This document shows, piece after piece, positions 5,553-7,716 of a DNA stretch of 7,716 nt. The stretch covers positions 1 through 7,716 of the forward strand of contig JAAEOP010000815.1 in NCBI GenBank assembly GCA_024223125.1, read 5' to 3'. Position 1 is the first letter of the stretch; every line of letters starts with the position of its first letter. The notes under the pieces are model-generated. The model was not told the origin of the DNA. It did no database searches and saw only the letters and a list, made by a program, of their open reading frames with translations. The position numbers and the translations under genes were made by a program. The DNA comes from Chloroflexota bacterium (lineage in GTDB: Bacteria > Chloroflexota > Anaerolineae > Promineifilales > Promineifilaceae).

Positions 5553-6788
5553 ATGAATGAGCGTTTAGCCATTCTATTGATGTTGTTGATATTGGTGGGC
5601 TGCGGCCGGGAAACGGCCGTGCCCACCATTACACCATCCCCAATTCCCAAACCAACTGCCGCCAACACCCCCATCCCCACTTTACCCCCGCCTATTCTGA
5701 CAATTGATAACACGCCTGTACCCAGTCCCACGCCCGCGTTACCGACTGGACATTTTTTCCAATCGCCGGCATATGGGGTGCATCTTTCGCAATGGTGGCA
5801 TGTGGATGATGTGCTGCCCCGCGACCTGGAAATGACCCATGAGATGGGGTTTGGCTGGGTGAAGCAGAATTTTTCCTGGCGGGACATTGAACCGGCCGAA
5901 AAAGGCTCTTACGATTGGTACCGGCCTGACCGCATTGTGGAGCAGACAAACGAGGCCGGTTTGAAGCTGTTGGTGCGAATTGACCGCAATCCTTTGTGGT
6001 CGGTCAGGGCGCTGCCAGATGAGTTGATTCGGGATCATCAGCCGCCGGTGGAGTATCAGGATTTTGGTGATTTTTGCCAGACGTTGGCCGAGCGGTATAA
6101 GGGGCGTATCCATGCTTATCAGGTGTGGAATGAGCCAAATTTGAGCCGAGAATGGGGTGACCAATCACCGAATCCGGCCGAGTATACAGCTCTGTTGAAG
6201 GTGTGTTACGAGGGCATCAAAACGGCCGACCCGGAAGCAATCGTCATATCGGCCGGATTGGCGCCAACAGGTACGCAGCCGCCGCTGGCAATGCCAGACA
6301 CTGATTTTTTGCAGGGGATGTATGAGGCGGGAGCGGCCGCTTATTTTGATGTACTGGGTTTGAATGCCCCCGGCTATAAAGCGCCGCCGCAAACATCGCC
6401 GGATGAGGCTGAGATAGGGGCAAATGGGTGGGGTAACGGCCGTTGGTTTACATTCCGGCATGTAGAAGATATGCGGGTGATTATGGAGGCCAATGGAGAC
6501 GAGGCTAAACAGATTGCCCTGCTGGAAATGGGCTGGATGCTGAATCAAGAATTCCACCCCCCTTATCAATGGCATGGGGTCACAGAGCAGCAGCAGGCAG
6601 ACTATCTGGTGGGAGCTTACCAATGGGCTAAAGAAAATTGGCGGCCGTGGATTGGCCTGATGACAACGATTTATATGGCGGATGCGGATTGGACACCAGA
6701 GCAGCATGAACAGTTTTGGTGGTCAATTGTGCGGCCGGATGGGTCGGTACGACCGTCTTACGAAGCCTTAAAAACGATGCCTAAATAG
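5553..6788 (+). CDS. Lipoprotein GH39-like glycosidase of a divergent subfamily, second of the downstream group
   Basis: The protein has 411 residues. The signal peptide ends in ILVGC with lipidated Cys17. It is followed by a Thr/Pro/Ser linker (about 21-66) typical of Chloroflexota surface lipoproteins. The barrel spans about 72-411. The strand-4 motif YQVWNEPNLSREW gives the acid/base Glu194 and IALLEMGW gives the nucleophile Glu325. VISAGLAPTG matches the paralogs, but the strand-6 segment reads DVLGLNAPGYK instead of DCVGAHxN. The conserved His and both Cys are therefore absent, and the C-terminal half (RHVEDMRVIMEANG, WIGLMTTIYMADADW) belongs to a different subfamily. Substrate specificity probably differs from the two neighbours. 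A weak AGGA (5545-5548), overlapping the upstream stop codon, serves as ribosome binding site. Six-nt gaps on both sides indicate cotranscription and translational coupling with both flanking genes. Confidence 0.87.
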   Translation: MNERLAILLMLLILVGCGRETAVPTITPSPIPKPTAANTPIPTLPPPILTIDNTPVPSPTPALPTGHFFQSPAYGVHLSQWWHVDDVLPRDLEMTHEMGFGWVKQNFSWRDIEPAEKGSYDWYRPDRIVEQTNEAGLKLLVRIDRNPLWSVRALPDELIRDHQPPVEYQDFGDFCQTLAERYKGRIHAYQVWNEPNLSREWGDQSPNPAEYTALLKVCYEGIKTADPEAIVISAGLAPTGTQPPLAMPDTDFLQGMYEAGAAAYFDVLGLNAPGYKAPPQTSPDEAEIGANGWGNGRWFTFRHVEDMRVIMEANGDEAKQIALLEMGWMLNQEFHPPYQWHGVTEQQQADYLVGAYQWAKENWRPWIGLMTTIYMADADWTPEQHEQFWWSIVRPDGSVRPSYEALKTMPK

Positions 6789-6794
6789 AGCGCC

Positions 6795-7716
6795 ATGCGA
6801 ATAGCAATGATAGGGCCATTTGGCCTGACCCCCAAGCAGACAATGCGTAGTCGCGCTTTGCCATTAGCGAAGTCATTGGTACAGTGCGGTCATGAAGTCT
6901 GCCTTTTTATGCCCCCCTGGCATACGCCGGATGAAGCAGACAAAACGTGGACGGAAGATGGAGTGAGTCTGCGTTATATTCCACTGCGAGGGGGCACGGT
7001 GGGCATTACTCGGCGATTGGTGAAAGAAGTTTTAGCCTGGCAGCCGGATGTAGTACATGGCTTCAAACCGAAGGCGTACAGTGGGTTGGCGCTGTGGTGG
7101 CTGTGGCAGTTCCACCGTCGGCATATCCGCCTGGTGTTGGATACGGATGATTGGGAGGGATGGGGCGGCTGGAATGATCGGGAAGGGTACACGGCCGTAC
7201 AAAAACATTTCTTCGCCTGGCAGGAACGCTGGGGACTGGAGCATTGTCATGCGCTGACGGTAGCCAGCCGGGCGCTGCAAACGATTGCCTGGAGTCGGGG
7301 CATCCCCCCAGAGCAGGTAATTTATCTTCCTAATGGGCCGGGGATCAGTGATCAGTGGTCAGTGGTCAGTGGTCAGTCGAAACGGCCGTGTCTGTTAATA
7401 TACAGCCGCTTGTTTGAATTTGAGGTGGGGCGGTTGGTGAAGATTTTGCGGAGGGTGCAGACGGCCGTGCCCAATGTACACATTTTGTTTGTGGGAGCGG
7501 GCTTGTTTGCAGAAGATGGGGCGCAGTTGCGACAGCAATTGGAGGAGGCCGGGTTGATGGCGGCCGTGACAGACACCGGTTGGGTGGAACCAGATGAGCT
7601 GCCGGCTGTGTTATCGCAGGGGGATGTGGGCCTTTATCTGATGGCCGACACACTGCTCAACCGCGCCAAATGTCCGGTGAAGCTGGCCGATATGCTGGCT
7701 CTGGGAATTCCGGTGG
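6795..7716 (+). CDS. GT4-type (GT-B fold) glycosyltransferase, 3' end beyond the window
   Basis: The frame is open for 307 codons to the window edge. The N-terminus MRIAMIGPFG with a following MRSRALPLAKSL helix is the nucleotide-free Rossmann half of GT-B enzymes. PDVVHGFKPK and LVLDTDDWEGWGGWND continue it. The hinge begins at LPNG (178-181). The donor-binding half resumes at RPCLLIYSRL (197-206), with ILFVGAGLF (230-238), GWVEPDELPAVL (262-273), and CPVKLADMLALGIPV (293-307). This last segment replaces the canonical E-x7-E region, with Lys296 and Asp299 in that area. The protein should act in the cytoplasm, transferring a sugar from an activated nucleotide donor, plausibly to a glycolipid or polysaccharide precursor. 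A heptamer array (7344-7378) lies in frame at the hinge. The gene starts 6 nt after the glycosidase stop, with no strong Shine-Dalgarno sequence, which fits coupling. The donor and acceptor cannot be inferred. Confidence 0.85.
   Translation, partial: MRIAMIGPFGLTPKQTMRSRALPLAKSLVQCGHEVCLFMPPWHTPDEADKTWTEDGVSLRYIPLRGGTVGITRRLVKEVLAWQPDVVHGFKPKAYSGLALWWLWQFHRRHIRLVLDTDDWEGWGGWNDREGYTAVQKHFFAWQERWGLEHCHALTVASRALQTIAWSRGIPPEQVIYLPNGPGISDQWSVVSGQSKRPCLLIYSRLFEFEVGRLVKILRRVQTAVPNVHILFVGAGLFAEDGAQLRQQLEEAGLMAAVTDTGWVEPDELPAVLSQGDVGLYLMADTLLNRAKCPVKLADMLALGIPV
7344..7378 (+). repeat. Five-copy heptamer array inside the glycosyltransferase frame (array 3)
   Basis: Five consecutive 7-nt units (atcagtg twice, gtcagtg twice, gtcagtc) encode Ile184 to Gln194 plus part of Ser195 (ISDQWSVVSGQS). 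The segment sits exactly between the N-terminal GT-B half and the second Rossmann half, where homologs need only a short hinge. The unit lacks stop codons in this frame. The 35-nt length is not a multiple of three, yet the frame is intact on both sides, so flanking bases must have compensated. Confidence 0.9.

Larger units (their letters stand above)
602..7468. repeat. Highly iterated palindrome ACGGCCGT (10 dispersed copies)
   Basis: Exact copies lie at 602-609, 1197-1204, 1764-1771, 2031-2038, 4472-4479, 5613-5620, 6436-6443, 7191-7198, 7382-7389 and 7461-7468. About 0.12 would be expected for an 8-mer in a random sequence of this length with even base composition. Six of the nine coding copies read Thr-Ala-Val, but others fall in different phases (for example R-P-W at 4472 and N-G-R at 6436), and one is intergenic. 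Near matches with the GGCCG core are also frequent. Function is unknown. Confidence 0.8.

Noticed and set aside
4819..5556. 245-codon plus-strand frame in another phase
   Set aside because: It overlaps the catalytic half of the 4221-5546 gene, has no ribosome binding site or domain, and starts in the middle of the conserved WNE region.
7344..7378. Array as a small CRISPR or phage attachment site
   Set aside because: The repeats are 7 nt and directly adjacent with no spacers, and there is no integrase or Cas gene nearby.
7344..7378. Glycosyltransferase as a pseudogene broken by the repeat
   Set aside because: The frame stays open across the array and the second Rossmann half continues in the same frame with conserved motifs to the window edge.

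Overview
The window reads as a chromosomal piece of a Chloroflexota bacterium, most likely an Anaerolineae-like lineage. This is inferred from protein style, not from a marker gene. The clues are lipoproteins with long Thr/Pro/Ser linkers after the lipobox, a subfamily of GH39-like extracellular glycosidases that I associate with Chloroflexota, an effector-associated-domain-like membrane protein, and many intergenic palindromes. No rRNA, tRNA, CRISPR array, transposase or integrase was seen.

Layout. Positions 1-324 hold the 5' part of a leftward gene for a two-pass membrane protein that appears to enter an EAD-like adaptor domain at the window edge. Positions 325-842 are a gene-free divergent region with two long hairpins (402-475 and 480-544) and an AT-rich inverted array of heptamers (728-811). 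Positions 843-4058 encode a 1071-residue membrane-anchored multidomain protein. Its parts are a TM anchor, a beta-sandwich, a GH18-like barrel with a degenerate active site, an Ig-like domain, an acidic linker, an SH3b domain, a Gly/Ser/Pro linker and a GH39-like catalytic barrel. A second heptamer array (4061-4137) and a rho-independent terminator (4149-4188) follow. Then come two lipoprotein GH39-like glycosidases (4221-5546, 5553-6788) and a GT4-type glycosyltransferase (6795 to the right edge), each separated by 6 nt and therefore probably one transcript.

How the genes may work together. Three consecutive surface-anchored clan GH-A glycosidases next to a glycosyltransferase suggest a locus for making, trimming or remodelling an extracellular polysaccharide. 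PslG, a GH39-family enzyme of the Pseudomonas Psl cluster, is a known precedent for a glycosidase inside an exopolysaccharide locus. The substrate cannot be read from the sequence.

The most unusual signals are at DNA level. The octamer palindrome ACGGCCGT occurs 10 times in 7.7 kb and in all coding phases. A heptamer repeat family appears three times, once inside the glycosyltransferase reading frame at the inter-domain hinge. A C10 tract in the large glycosidase gene would cut off the catalytic domain if it slipped by one base in either direction. At protein level, the GH18-like domain has Gln where the catalytic Glu is expected.
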